Assembly: GCA_020050835.1 (NCBI GenBank)
Contig: JAGVKB010000129.1
Span: 1-64,000 of the forward strand
DNA from: Candidatus Obscuribacterales bacterium
GTDB lineage: Bacteria; Cyanobacteriota; Vampirovibrionia; Obscuribacterales; Obscuribacteraceae
Direction of reading: 5' to 3'
DNA length: 64,000 nt
Part shown: piece after piece, positions 43,469-51,739 of the stretch
Layout of the letters: every line of letters begins with the position of its first letter
Position numbering within the stretch: the first letter of the stretch is position 1
Translations under genes and position numbers: made by a program
Notes under the pieces: generated by a model
Databases searched by the model: none
Seen by the model: the letters and a program-made list of their open reading frames with translations, nothing else
Told to the model about the DNA's origin: nothing

Positions 43469-44739
43469 TACGGCACCTCGGCGGAGTATTCCGGACGGCT
43501 GGGAAAGGCTTCGCTGTTGCCGAGAATCAGCCCGTCTCGGCGTGCATCGTAATAAGCAACGATTGCATGAATTTGATTGAGCAGGTCAGGGTCCGCTTCC
43601 AGACGAGAAGTTTTGTCGAGCAGTCTTTCTGCACTGGTTTGCGGATCTTCGGTTGAACCTTCGTCAGTTTCGAATGTATCTGGCCGGCCGTCGTGCCATT
43701 GCTCGAGACGGAACCTTTCGGCCCAGGGCAATGCACAAGCATCGGCCAAACAACCAACAATCTCCGGGGCGATCGGCAACGGCTCGCTGGCTGTCAGGGC
43801 GTAAGCAAAGATGCTGCGTTGAGGTTGATGGTCTTTGAAGCTTTCATGCGGCCCTAAAATGTCACTGCCCCAGGCCATTACCAGCAGCGCCTGCTCTTGC
43901 CGGTTTGCCCCCTTGTAAATCTCGCAAGGCAAGCCGAGAATCTCGGCCAGAGCTTGCGCCAGCGGGCGCGAGAGAGTGCTGTAGTACTCGACAAATTCGA
44001 ATGTTTGACCCAGCCCTTCCAGCATGCCTCGCAAGAGCAGGAGCGTCTTGGCGCACTCCGTGTAATCATCGAGAAGCTGCCCGAATTTGCCGCCTGCATT
44101 TTGATCATCGCTTTGCTTCAAGAGCGCTGAACCGTAGTGAATGTAAAGCCAGTCTCGCGCGGATAGAACCTTTTTCCGATTGAATTGCTCGAGTCGCTTC
44201 AGAACGAGCTTCTGTTGTGAGAGTTCAGCCTTCTCTTCGTCGCTGGCGGCAAGCGATGCCATCGCATCGAGCATCGAGCGAACCGGTTCGGGATCTCTGA
44301 GGCAGAGATGAGCTACGGCCAGATTCAGTCTCGTGTCGAAGTCGTCTATTGCTTGCAAGGAGCGGTTGAAATGCGGAATAGCCTGGGCATAGCGTTTGAG
44401 CGAAAGTAACGTAAACCCAAGCTCGTAATTGATGGTTGGCTCATCGGGCGCGAGTGCCAGGCAGCGTGTAAGCAGCAGCGCAGCCAGCTCATGCTGCCGG
44501 TTGTCGATCAACTGGTAACCTGCCTCGAAAAGATTTTGAACATCGCTCAGAGAATGCTCGTCTCGGGAAAGTTGAACTAGCGTTGCCGCTAGTTCGGCTC
44601 GTCCAAGCGTCTTTAGGAGTTGAGCCAAGAGGCGAATGGTTTCGAGGCAGTCGGGATGACTGAGCCAATTCTCTTTCAGGAGCAAGAAGCACTGCTCGTG
44701 CTCGCCTTGTTCCAGCAACCTTTTTGCTCGCTCCAGCAT
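43468..44739 (-). CDS. Cytoplasmic TPR protein with unknown C-terminal domain
   Basis: 423 residues without signal peptide. Residues 1-~170 are TPR helices (HPDCLETIRLLAQLLKTLG, INYELGFTLLSLKRYAQAI, PHFNRSLQAI). After a helical linker, residues ~260-420 form a mixed domain (LAEILGLPCEIYKGANRQEQ; LLVMAWGSDILGP) that I do not recognise. The start is four bases after the lipA stop, and the end overlaps cobS. Three tightly joined genes suggest the protein is made together with two cofactor enzymes, but its role is unknown. Confidence 0.8.
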   Translation of the reverse strand: MLERAKRLLEQGEHEQCFLLLKENWLSHPDCLETIRLLAQLLKTLGRAELAATLVQLSRDEHSLSDVQNLFEAGYQLIDNRQHELAALLLTRCLALAPDEPTINYELGFTLLSLKRYAQAIPHFNRSLQAIDDFDTRLNLAVAHLCLRDPEPVRSMLDAMASLAASDEEKAELSQQKLVLKRLEQFNRKKVLSARDWLYIHYGSALLKQSDDQNAGGKFGQLLDDYTECAKTLLLLRGMLEGLGQTFEFVEYYSTLSRPLAQALAEILGLPCEIYKGANRQEQALLVMAWGSDILGPHESFKDHQPQRSIFAYALTASEPLPIAPEIVGCLADACALPWAERFRLEQWHDGRPDTFETDEGSTEDPQTSAERLLDKTSRLEADPDLLNQIHAIVAYYDARRDGLILGNSEAFPSRPEYSAEVP

Positions 44740-44742
44740 CGC

Positions 44743-45639
44743 TTAGCCGAGCTTTCCAGCTAGCTCTTTAGCGTGATAAGAGCTTCTCACGAGTGGACCG
44801 GAATGAACCATTTTGAAACCCATCTGCCAGGCTTGTTCGCCTAGTTGCTCGAACTCTTCCGGCGTCACGTAGCGGCAGACCGGCAGCTGCTCTCGACTAG
44901 GGCGAAGATATTGCCCGAGCGTTACGAAATCACAGCCTACCTTGCGCAGATCGCTCAGAACCGACAAGACTTCTTCGATAGTTTCGCCCAGTCCGAGCAT
45001 CAAGCCGGACTTGGTGTGAATGTGGGGATTTATCTCTTTCGAAAGGGCCAGAACCTGCAAGGAGCGATCGTATTTTGAACCGGGTCTGACGCGGCGATAC
45101 AGTCTCGGGACGGTCTCGACATTGTGATTGAAAACGGTCGGGCCGGCTGCCAAAACTATTTCGATACAATCCTTGCGGCCTTGAAAGTCGGGTGTGAGTA
45201 TCTCCACGGCAACGCCCGGAATGCTCTCATAAAGGGCCGTAATCGTTCGGGCAAAGTGATTGGCGCCCTGATCAGGCAGCTCATCGCGGTTAACCGATGT
45301 GAGCACCACGTGCTTAAGCCCCATCTCCTTGCAAGCGGCGGCTATGCGGGCTGGTTCTTGAAAGTCGAGCGGCGCGGGCATTCCCTTGTTGACCGAGCAA
45401 AATCGGCAAGTGCGAGTACAGACCGGACCCATGAGCAAGAAGGTGGCTGTGCCGGCAGCCCAGCATTCTCCTTTGTTGGGGCATCGCCCGCTTTCGCAAA
45501 TAGTATTTAAGTTCTGCTCTTTGAGTATTTTGCGAACTTGCCTGTTCTCATCGGTGTTGAGAACGGTGCGCTTCACCCATTCTGGCAACCTTTCCGGTTT
45601 GACAGCAGATGGCTCGGTCTTAGACTGCGTACTTTCCAT
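44743..45639 (-). CDS. lipA: Lipoyl synthase
   Basis: 298 residues. This radical-SAM enzyme inserts two sulfur atoms into octanoyl groups on lipoyl domains of 2-oxoacid dehydrogenases and the glycine cleavage system. The auxiliary cluster cysteines lie in CESGRCPNKGECW, and the radical-SAM cluster in CTRTCRFC. The C terminus ends with the family block PLVRSSYHA, whose Ser ligates the auxiliary cluster. The start ATG 45639 has no strong binding site. lipB is not adjacent; the downstream genes are the TPR protein and cobS. Confidence 0.95.
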   Translation of the reverse strand: MESTQSKTEPSAVKPERLPEWVKRTVLNTDENRQVRKILKEQNLNTICESGRCPNKGECWAAGTATFLLMGPVCTRTCRFCSVNKGMPAPLDFQEPARIAAACKEMGLKHVVLTSVNRDELPDQGANHFARTITALYESIPGVAVEILTPDFQGRKDCIEIVLAAGPTVFNHNVETVPRLYRRVRPGSKYDRSLQVLALSKEINPHIHTKSGLMLGLGETIEEVLSVLSDLRKVGCDFVTLGQYLRPSREQLPVCRYVTPEEFEQLGEQAWQMGFKMVHSGPLVRSSYHAKELAGKLG

Positions 45640-46038
45640 GACTATTTGTCAACCTTTGGGAAGGAGGTCGAGACAACCCAGCTATTCTAAGGTATTTACA
45701 AGAGCCGACCTTAGATGGCGGCAATTCCTTCAATTCAAGTTGACCGATTAGAATCTTTTCGGTATCTAGAAAGTCAGGCGCATTACCGGGTAACTGCAGG
45801 CTGGGCTGGAGCGTTGGCCAAGCCTGGAGCTTCTCAAGATGGAGCGGAACAGCTCTGGAAGCGGTCGCTCGAGGCGGCTACAGCAGCCGTCTGGCTGTGC
45901 ATACTGAGATATCGTAAAATAGCGCAGTGAATGAGAGCGAGGAGCTCTCGGCGGCGAAGCGAGTTCTTGCGCCAAGGTGATTGGGCCGGCGCGATTTCCG
46001 TCTAGAATGCGAAGCGCTTATACGGGAGGAGCTGAAAA
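45640..46038. other. Divergent intergenic region between lipA and tpiA
   Basis: About 400 bases. A 71-residue frame at 45715-45930 lacks a convincing binding site and runs into a repeated hairpin element, so I do not call it. The right half holds hairpin element A (45911-45992). Promoters for lipA and tpiA must lie here, but none matches a consensus well. Confidence 0.45.
45911..45992 (+). repeat. Hairpin element A, upstream of tpiA
   Basis: The first ~51 bases match element B (47130-47180) at roughly four of five positions. Its core is a stem GAGAGC/GCTCTC around the loop GAGGA (45933-45949). A second, weaker stem GCGCC/GGCGC lies at 45969-45992, and AGCGCTTA follows near 46013. The tpiA start is at 46039. 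The two elements keep the loop but change a stem pair on both sides. Confidence 0.6.
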
Positions 46039-46842
46039 GTGAATGGACAAGAGCGTCCGGTGATCATCGCCGGCAATTGGAAGATGCACAAGACTCGAGC
46101 GGAAGCTGTCGAGCTGTCAAAGACCATTCGCAATGCGGTTGCCGGCGAAAAGGATCTGCCGGTCGTCGTATTGTGCCCTCCCTTCACAAGCCTGGAGGCT
46201 GCTCTATCGTCCTGCGAAAAGAGCGAGATTCAGATCGGCGCTCAAAATATGGAGCATCGCGACTCCGGGGCATTTACCGGCGAGGTCTCTCCGTTGATGC
46301 TGAAAGATCTTGGAGTGAGCTACGTGATTATCGGGCATTCCGAGCGCAGGCAGCTTTTCGGCGAAACAAATACTTCGGTTAATCTCAAGTTCAAGGCGGC
46401 CTTGAAGCACAAGCTCGTGGCGATCGTCTGCGTCGGCGAGACGTTGGATGAGCGCGAAAGCAACCTGACCGATGCGGTCGTCAGCCGGCAAGTGGCAGCC
46501 GCTCTGGATGACGTGGATGCCGCCGATCTCAAGACTCTGGTCATCGCTTACGAGCCGGTTTGGGCAATTGGAACCGGCAAAGTTTGCGAGGCCGACGAAG
46601 CCAATCGTGTTTGCAAACTGATCCGCGCTACCGTCGGTAATCTATACGGCAACAAGAGCTTGTCTCAAAGCATTCCAATTCTTTATGGTGGCAGTGTCAA
46701 GCCGTCCAATATAGATGAACAGCTCGCTCAAAGCGATATTGACGGCTCACTGGTTGGTGGCGCCAGTTTGAATGCCGAAGAATTCTTAGCTCTTGTTAAG
46801 TCGGGGCAGAAAAAGGTTGGGCTGGCCGCTTCCCGCTCATAG
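46039..46842 (+). CDS. tpiA: Triosephosphate isomerase
   Basis: 267 residues, slightly longer than the usual ~250. It interconverts dihydroxyacetone phosphate and glyceraldehyde 3-phosphate in glycolysis and gluconeogenesis. The catalytic residues are in place: Lys in GNWKMHKT, His in IIGHSERR, and Glu in AYEPVWAIGTGK. The phosphate loop is ILYGGSVKPSN, with VGGASLNAEEF after it. GTG 46039 is the start, with GGGAGGA eight bases upstream. Upstream is hairpin element A. The gene stands alone and is followed by tRNA-Ser. Confidence 0.95.
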   Translation: MNGQERPVIIAGNWKMHKTRAEAVELSKTIRNAVAGEKDLPVVVLCPPFTSLEAALSSCEKSEIQIGAQNMEHRDSGAFTGEVSPLMLKDLGVSYVIIGHSERRQLFGETNTSVNLKFKAALKHKLVAIVCVGETLDERESNLTDAVVSRQVAAALDDVDAADLKTLVIAYEPVWAIGTGKVCEADEANRVCKLIRATVGNLYGNKSLSQSIPILYGGSVKPSNIDEQLAQSDIDGSLVGGASLNAEEFLALVKSGQKKVGLAASRS

Positions 46843-46956
46843 CATAAAGTTTGTTACGCTTCGACCGGCGGCTTGTCTGTCGCTCCCGGGCGGGGCGCCT
46901 TACTCCGGCTGCGGTGAGATCCCCTTACAGCAGCGGCTACTCTCGGCGCGATAAGC

Positions 46957-46962
46957 TATAAT
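46957..46962 (+). promoter_or_regulatory. -10 hexamer of tRNA-Ser promoter
   Basis: A perfect TATAAT lies 16 bases before the tRNA 5' end. No good -35 is present at 16-18 bases. Stable-RNA genes often have strong -10 elements, which supports the call. Confidence 0.5.
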
Positions 46963-46978
46963 TTCCCCCTGGCTCTCT

Positions 46979-47066
46979 GGAGAGGTGTCAGAGTGGTCTA
47001 TCGTGCAGTCCTGGAAAGACTGTCTGCGTTAATAGCGCAGCGAGGGTTCGAATCCCTCCCTCTCCG
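46979..47066 (+). tRNA. tRNA-Ser(GGA)
   Basis: The acceptor stem is GGAGAGG/CCTCTCC. The anticodon stem CAGTC/GACTG encloses CTGGAAA, giving anticodon GGA (reads UCC/UCU). A long class II variable arm (CTGCG...CGCAG) and a T arm GAGGG-TTCGAAT-CCCTC follow. The discriminator is G, as required for serine. CCA is not encoded. The length is 88 bases. Confidence 0.96.
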
Positions 47067-47129
47067 AATCTTCTCTTGAATCATGGCCGGCAGTGGCGAT
47101 TACTTAAGTGGAGCGCCATTGCTGAAGAT

Positions 47130-47212
47130 GTCGTAGAATAGCGCAGCGAAGGAAAGCGAGGAGCTTTCCGGAGCGAAGCGTCTTTACGCGCGGAGGTCGA
47201 ACTTGTTCGACC
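47130..47212 (+). repeat. Hairpin element B, upstream of prfA
   Basis: This is a relative of element A. Its first stem is GGAAAGC/GCTTTCC around GAGGA (47151-47169). A second perfect stem GGTCGAAC/GTTCGACC lies at 47195-47212, followed by AGCGCTTA. The prfA start is at 47280. The 13-mer at 47137-47149 also occurs in the variable arm of the neighbouring tRNA-Ser (47031-47043). Confidence 0.6.
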
Positions 47213-47279
47213 GGAGCGCTTAAAAGTGGTATTTTAACCTTGTCGTCAAGCGGATGTAGTCCCTGAGTTTTTAACCGTT

Positions 47280-48362
47280 ATGGAACATTTCATAGAGAAG
47301 CTGAAAGAGATTGAAAAGACCTATCTGGAGCTGGAAGAGAAGCTCGGCAATCCGGCTGTCGTCTCGGATCAAAGTCAATATAAGCGGCTGGCCAAGACTC
47401 GCCACTCTCTGAGGCAAACAGTAGATACCTTTCACGACTATCAGGACGTGCAGCGAGATATCGCCGGTGCGCAGGAGATACTTAGAACTGAATCTGATAA
47501 AGAGATTCGCGAAATGGCCGAGCAGGAAGTGACCGACCTTCGTGCTCGTGAGGAGATGCTGTCCGACAGGCTGCGCGTTCTTCTCCTGCCGAGAGATCCA
47601 AATGACGAAAAGGACATCATTTTGGAGATCCGGGCCGGAACCGGTGGCGATGAGGCATCGATCTTTGCCGGTGATTTATTGCGCATGTATCTGAAATATG
47701 CTGACAAGTTGGGTTGGAAAGTAGAGATTGTCAATTCCAGCGATGGTGAGATCGGTGGTTACAAGGAAGTGATCGCCAACATGCATGGTGATAACGTCTA
47801 CAGCCGCCTCAAGTACGAATCAGGCGTGCATCGAGTGCAACGCGTACCGGTCACGGAAGCTTCCGGACGGGTACATACTTCGACTGCGACTGTCGCTGTC
47901 ATGCCTGAAGTGGACGAAATCGATGTACAACTCAATGAAAATGATCTGGAAATCTCAACCATGCGCTCAGGTGGAGCAGGCGGTCAAAACGTCAACAAAG
48001 TAGAGACTGCTGTTCGGATCGTGCACAAACCGAGCGGGCTGATGGTGGCATGCTCGGAAGAGCGAAGCCAACTTCAAAATAAGGAGCGGGCTAAGCAGAT
48101 CTTGCGAGCCAAGCTCTATAAGATCGAGATGGAGGCTCAGATGCAGGCGATTACCGACCACCGCCGATCGCAGGTGGGCACCGGAGATCGCTCCGAAAAG
48201 ATCCGTACGTACAACTTCAAGGACAATCGGGTTACCGATCACCGGCTCAATGAGAACTTCAGCTTGCAGCAAGTGCTTGAAGGCGATCTCGAAAAGATGA
48301 TTGAGGCAAATATCCTGTCGAATCAGCAGAAGCTTTTGGCTGAGGCCGCGCAGGTGGTGTGA
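47280..48362 (+). CDS. prfA: Peptide chain release factor 1
   Basis: 360 residues, the standard RF1 length. It recognises UAA and UAG on the ribosome and triggers peptide release. The GGQ motif is in [17 protein letters not shown]. The tripeptide PVT in [12 protein letters not shown] is the RF1 PxT anticodon-like element, which distinguishes it from RF2 (SPF). [14 protein letters not shown] is the family block. Transcription may include hairpin element B, about 100 bases upstream. The end overlaps or abuts prmC, whose product methylates the GGQ glutamine. Confidence 0.96.
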   Translation: MEHFIEKLKEIEKTYLELEEKLGNPAVVSDQSQYKRLAKTRHSLRQTVDTFHDYQDVQRDIAGAQEILRTESDKEIREMAEQEVTDLRAREEMLSDRLRVLLLPRDPNDEKDIILEIRAGTGGDEASIFAGDLLRMYLKYADKLGWKVEIVNSSDGEIGGYKEVIANMHGDNVYSRLKYESGVHRVQRVPVTEASGRVHTSTATVAVMPEVDEIDVQLNENDLEISTMRSGGAGGQNVNKVETAVRIVHKPSGLMVACSEERSQLQNKERAKQILRAKLYKIEMEAQMQAITDHRRSQVGTGDRSEKIRTYNFKDNRVTDHRLNENFSLQQVLEGDLEKMIEANILSNQQKLLAEAAQVV

Positions 48363-48369
48363 GCGACTG

Positions 48370-49227
48370 TTGCCAAATCTCGATCTGCTAAAAAGAGACC
48401 TTGCAGCGGCACTGCTGGCGGCTGGAATAGAAAGTGGGGAGGCTCGGCGCGAAGCAGAGCTGATTGTCGAGCATGTAACCGGGCTGAGCCTGGCACAGCA
48501 GGTAATTCAGGCTGATAACTCAGTTTCCGAAGAGCAGCAAGCGACTGTGCAGAGAATCCTAAAGCAACGGCAAGCTCGGGTTCCGCTGCAGTTCTGCTTC
48601 GGCTATGCGCATTTCATGGGTCTCAAGCTGGCGGTAAGGCCAGGTGTTTTCATTCCGCGCGGGGATACAGAGACGCTGGTGCAAGTAGCCTGTAGCCGTT
48701 TGAAATCGGAAGCGCCGGTGAGATTGGCAGACGTCGGCACCGGCAGTGGGGCGATCGCCATCGCTGTCTTAAAGCTCGTTTCGACGGCGATTGTGACTGC
48801 GATCGATATTTCACCGGAAGCAGTTGCTTTGACCAAGGAAAATGCCATGCTGCATGGCGTGTGGCAACGGGTCAGGCTCGTGCATTCCGATTGGCGCTCG
48901 GCTCTGCCGACTGACTTGGATGCGATCTTATCCAATCCGCCGTACATCCCTCGGTCCGATCGGTCTTTACTTGAGCCTGAGGTAGTGGAGCATGAACCGG
49001 AGCTGGCCCTCTTCGGAGGAGATGATGATGGACTCTCCTTCTATCGAGAGCTGAGTACAGTCGGGCAGTCGCACCTGCGGAGCGATGGTTGGATCGCCCT
49101 CGAGGTAGGTGATCGGCAAAGCGCCAGCGTTCAGGCAGTTTTCCAGCAAGCGGGCTGGAAAGAGGTAGAGATAGTGGCGGATCTCAACGGACTACCACGC
49201 GTACTGACCGCTTTGAAGGCTGATTGA
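48370..49227 (+). CDS. prmC: Release factor glutamine N5-methyltransferase
   Basis: 285 residues from TTG 48370, seven bases after the prfA stop, with AGGTGG upstream. The frame stays open to 48301, but that extension overlaps prfA and adds unrelated residues. The enzyme methylates the Gln of the GGQ motif in RF1 and RF2 with S-adenosylmethionine. The N-terminal helical domain ends in FGYAHFMGLKLAV. The SAM site has ADVGTGSGAIAIAV, and the catalytic motif NPPYIP binds the glutamine. The prfA-prmC pair is conserved in most bacteria, which fits the coupling seen here. Confidence 0.94.
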   Translation: MPNLDLLKRDLAAALLAAGIESGEARREAELIVEHVTGLSLAQQVIQADNSVSEEQQATVQRILKQRQARVPLQFCFGYAHFMGLKLAVRPGVFIPRGDTETLVQVACSRLKSEAPVRLADVGTGSGAIAIAVLKLVSTAIVTAIDISPEAVALTKENAMLHGVWQRVRLVHSDWRSALPTDLDAILSNPPYIPRSDRSLLEPEVVEHEPELALFGGDDDGLSFYRELSTVGQSHLRSDGWIALEVGDRQSASVQAVFQQAGWKEVEIVADLNGLPRVLTALKAD

Positions 49228-49230
49228 GGA

Positions 49231-49258
49231 TTTTCAAATTCTAATAAACTGCTAAAAT
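49231..49258 (+). promoter_or_regulatory. Possible hslO promoter
   Basis: TTTTCA (49231-49236) and TAAAAT (49253-49258) are 16 bases apart, followed by the hslO binding site GAGGTG and ATG 49291. Both hexamers differ from consensus, so the call is tentative. Confidence 0.35.
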
Positions 49259-49290
49259 AGGGTGAATAAGCTCCCTTTGAGGTGGTGCCT

Positions 49291-50166
49291 ATGGAAGACG
49301 GCATATTGAGAGCAATATCGGCCGATGGCACCATCAGAGCAGTAATCGCCACTACCACCAATCTTGTCGGTGATGCACGCCGAAAGCACGCGCTGTCATT
49401 TACGGCCACTGCTGCGCTGGGCAGAGCTTTGACAGGCGGTGCGCTGCTTGCGTCGTTGGCCTCCAAAGCAGGCCAGATTACATTGAAATTTCAGGGTAAC
49501 GGGCCTTTGGGTAAATTGATGGTTGACGCATCGCCCAAAGGCACAGTAAGAGGCTTCGTTGAAAATCCCCAGGTTGAGTTACCGTTAAACTCCCTGGGGA
49601 ATTTTGATGTTGGGGGTGCTATCGGTCGAACCGGTTATTTGCATGTGACTGTTGACCCCGGTTATGGCATCCCATACACCTCGACCGTTGAGCTGGCGAC
49701 CGGCGAGGTTGGCGAGGATTTAAACCGCTATCTTGTAAATTCAGAGCAGACCGGATCGGTAGTCATAGTCGGTAGTCATCTGACTGCCAAAGGGGTTGAG
49801 GCGGCTGGTGGGTTGATCGTTCAACTGCTGCCGGATCATTGCGAAGAGACCATTTGTCGGATTGAAAATAACGTTAGCACTTTTGGCTCATTTACATTCC
49901 TGATGCGCCGCGGCATGAGTCTGGAGGCGATGCTGGAGCGGATCCTTAACGGATTTGACGTGCGTGCTCTGACGGAGGTCATGCCGCTCAGATTCTCTTG
50001 CAAATGCTCCAACGAGCGATTTGTCGAGGCGTTAAAGGTGTTGCCGAAGAAAGAGCTGGTTTCGATGGCTCAAGAGGACGGTCAGGCAGAAGGACGTTGT
50101 CATTTTTGCAATGCGGTTTACCTGGTGGGCAAAGATTGCCTGCTGAACCTGGCGCAGGGGAGCTGA
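49291..50166 (+). CDS. hslO: Redox-regulated chaperone Hsp33
   Basis: 291 residues from ATG 49291; GAGGTG stands eight bases upstream, which beats the GTG at 49282. Hsp33 holds unfolding proteins under oxidative stress. The N-terminal domain has LVGDARRKHALSFTATAALGRALTGGALLASL and GNGPLGKLMVDA, typical of the family. The C-terminal zinc switch has four cysteines in CKC...CHFC, so it should respond to oxidants. The gene converges on rpmB, with a bidirectional terminator between them. Confidence 0.94.
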   Translation: MEDGILRAISADGTIRAVIATTTNLVGDARRKHALSFTATAALGRALTGGALLASLASKAGQITLKFQGNGPLGKLMVDASPKGTVRGFVENPQVELPLNSLGNFDVGGAIGRTGYLHVTVDPGYGIPYTSTVELATGEVGEDLNRYLVNSEQTGSVVIVGSHLTAKGVEAAGGLIVQLLPDHCEETICRIENNVSTFGSFTFLMRRGMSLEAMLERILNGFDVRALTEVMPLRFSCKCSNERFVEALKVLPKKELVSMAQEDGQAEGRCHFCNAVYLVGKDCLLNLAQGS

Positions 50167-50185
50167 CCAGACCGTAAGATAAGCA

Positions 50186-50212
50186 AAAGGCAGGATAGAG
50201 CTTCCTGCCTTT
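50186..50212. terminator. Bidirectional Rho-independent terminator between hslO and rpmB
   Basis: AAAGGCAGGA and TCCTGCCTTT form a perfect 10-bp stem with a 7-base loop. T-richness on both outer sides (AAAA before, TTT after) allows it to act in both directions for the convergent genes. Confidence 0.75.
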
Positions 50213-50272
50213 AACCTGTCCGGGCCGATCCACGGTTCAGGCGAAATAGTTGCTAGCCAGGCGGAGCCGCGG

Positions 50273-50476
50273 CTAAACCGCTCGTGCTACCTTGCCGGCC
50301 TTGATGCAGCCTGTGCAGACTTTCAAACGCTTGACCGTATTGCCAATTTGGGCCTTGAATGGTTGCAGATTGGGCAACCAACGTCGCTTGTTATGGGGGT
50401 TCCAGTGCGAACGCAGGAATGTGTAGTTATACCCGGTCATCGGACCCTTCCCGCATACATCACAACGTCTGGCCAT
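50273..50476 (-). CDS. rpmB: 50S ribosomal protein L28
   Basis: 67 residues, within the usual 60-80 for L28. It starts MARRCDVCGKGPMTGYNYT and has KRRWLPNLQPFKA, the conserved core. Two Cys pairs (CDVC near the start, CTGC near the end) show the zinc-binding form. It binds the large ribosomal subunit at 23S rRNA. AAGGA precedes ATG 50476, and a perfect TATAAT lies upstream. rpmG is not adjacent. Confidence 0.95.
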   Translation of the reverse strand: MARRCDVCGKGPMTGYNYTFLRSHWNPHNKRRWLPNLQPFKAQIGNTVKRLKVCTGCIKAGKVARAV

Positions 50477-50528
50477 TGCTGCAATCCTTCCAAAAAAATA
50501 CTTGTCTAAAACTTCCGCGCTTGACTAA

Positions 50529-50534
50529 ATTATA
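50529..50534 (-). promoter_or_regulatory. -10 hexamer of rpmB promoter
   Basis: TATAAT on the minus strand, about 53 bases before the rpmB start codon. No clear -35 at the usual distance. Strong -10 elements are common for ribosomal-protein genes. Confidence 0.45.
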
Positions 50535-50654
50535 GCTTGCCAAGATACTCCAGGCATCGCCGAAATCGGACCGGACAATACTGCCGGCTCGCCCGGAAAG
50601 CTCTGGCTGGCTGGAAGCTATAGGCTCCTACACCTGCGAACGTGGAATTGTACC

Positions 50655-50876
50655 ATGAAGAATTTGATCTTTCGGAAATCCTTAGAATGCAATGATAACA
50701 ATCAGTTCGGTCAATATTTGGACTTGTCAGTTAGTCGAAGCGATTCATATCGTGGTAGTCTAAGTTTTGAGCCGTTCTTGGACTCTTGCGGGTATGCCAT
50801 GAGCTTGTTCTCAAGAGGAGAGCGGTTAATTCCCGGCGAATGCTCAGATCTGCAAATCACTCGAGTTGCTTACTAA
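50655..50876 (+). CDS. Doubtful 73-aa hypothetical protein
   Basis: The frame runs from ATG 50655 in the ~480-base gap between rpmB and mglA. Only a GGAA lies upstream. The translation has no clear fold, signal or repeats, and its Ser/Leu/Arg composition could be chance. It ends 80 bases before mglA on the same strand. The rest of this gap holds the rpmB promoter and nothing else that I can support. Confidence 0.25.
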   Translation: MKNLIFRKSLECNDNNQFGQYLDLSVSRSDSYRGSLSFEPFLDSCGYAMSLFSRGERLIPGECSDLQITRVAY

Positions 50877-50956
50877 CGCAAACTTATACGTGGTATCAAT
50901 TCGGTAGCGGATGAAAGAGCGGTTGAGGCGAACGGGGCTCGGGCAGGGGCGCAAGG

Positions 50957-51535
50957 ATGGCACTCGTAAACTACGCGGCTAGAGAGATCAACTGCAAAAT
51001 CGTTTACTATGGTACCGGTCTTGGTGGCAAGACCACCAATCTCAAGTACATTCACAGTCAGTTGGCACCGACAACCAGAGGGGAGCTGATCAGTCTCGCC
51101 ACTGAAACGGAAAGAACGCTCTTTTTCGACTTTCTTCCGCTCGATTTGGGTTCGGTGCAAGGATTCAAAACGAGGTTCTCGTTGTACACGGTGCCCGGTC
51201 AGGTAGAGTACAACGCCAGCCGGAAGCTTATCTTGAATGGTGTCGATGGCATCATCTTCGTGGCCGATTCCGATGCCATGCGCTCTAAGGAAAATATAGA
51301 GTCGCTGCAAAACATGATTGAGAACCTGGCTGAGTATAGCCTCACTCTGGACAATATTCCGTGGGTTCTGCAATACAACAAGCGCGACCTGGCGTCGGCG
51401 ATGCCGATCGAACGGATGGAGAAAGAGCTAAATATCAGAGGAGTACCCAGTTTCGAGGCGGTTGCTTCGGAAGGTCTGGGAGTCTTCGCAACGCTCAAAG
51501 CGATCAGCAAGTTGATTTTAAACAGGTTGCAGTAG
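50957..51535 (+). CDS. mglA: MglA-family Ras-like GTPase
   Basis: 192 residues, the normal MglA size. The P-loop is [10 protein letters not shown], the switch region has [11 protein letters not shown] in place of the Ras DxxGQ, and NKRD is the guanine-specificity motif. FADSD-like VADSDAM follows the family pattern. In Myxococcus MglA switches cell polarity and controls gliding and pili; in other bacteria it works with an MglB/Roadblock GAP. No MglB is adjacent. AGGGG precedes ATG 50957. Downstream on the opposite strand is a CNBD-DUF4388 protein, a domain type often found in MglA-linked networks. Confidence 0.92.
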   Translation: MALVNYAAREINCKIVYYGTGLGGKTTNLKYIHSQLAPTTRGELISLATETERTLFFDFLPLDLGSVQGFKTRFSLYTVPGQVEYNASRKLILNGVDGIIFVADSDAMRSKENIESLQNMIENLAEYSLTLDNIPWVLQYNKRDLASAMPIERMEKELNIRGVPSFEAVASEGLGVFATLKAISKLILNRLQ

Positions 51536-51739
51536 ATTCGCCCGGGTTAACACTGGTCCGCCTGCATGCCTAAACGGAAACTTGCAAAAGTTTTAAAGTA
51601 AGACCGTTTGCTTTTCCGCCCAGAGCGTTGCATCTTTATACATGGTGCCAGCGATTGGCGTATATGTTTCGGAGATGCTTTTGACTCCAGCTGCGCAGGT
51701 CTGGTCTGCAACGTCGCGGCGGCGGTGAGGGATGCTGTG

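Noticed and set aside
45715-45930. 71-aa frame upstream of tpiA
   Set aside because: No ribosome binding site, biased composition, and its end lies inside hairpin element A.
51581-51602. AAACTT/AAGTTT hairpin after mglA as terminator
   Set aside because: The stem is only six AT pairs and is not followed by a T-run.
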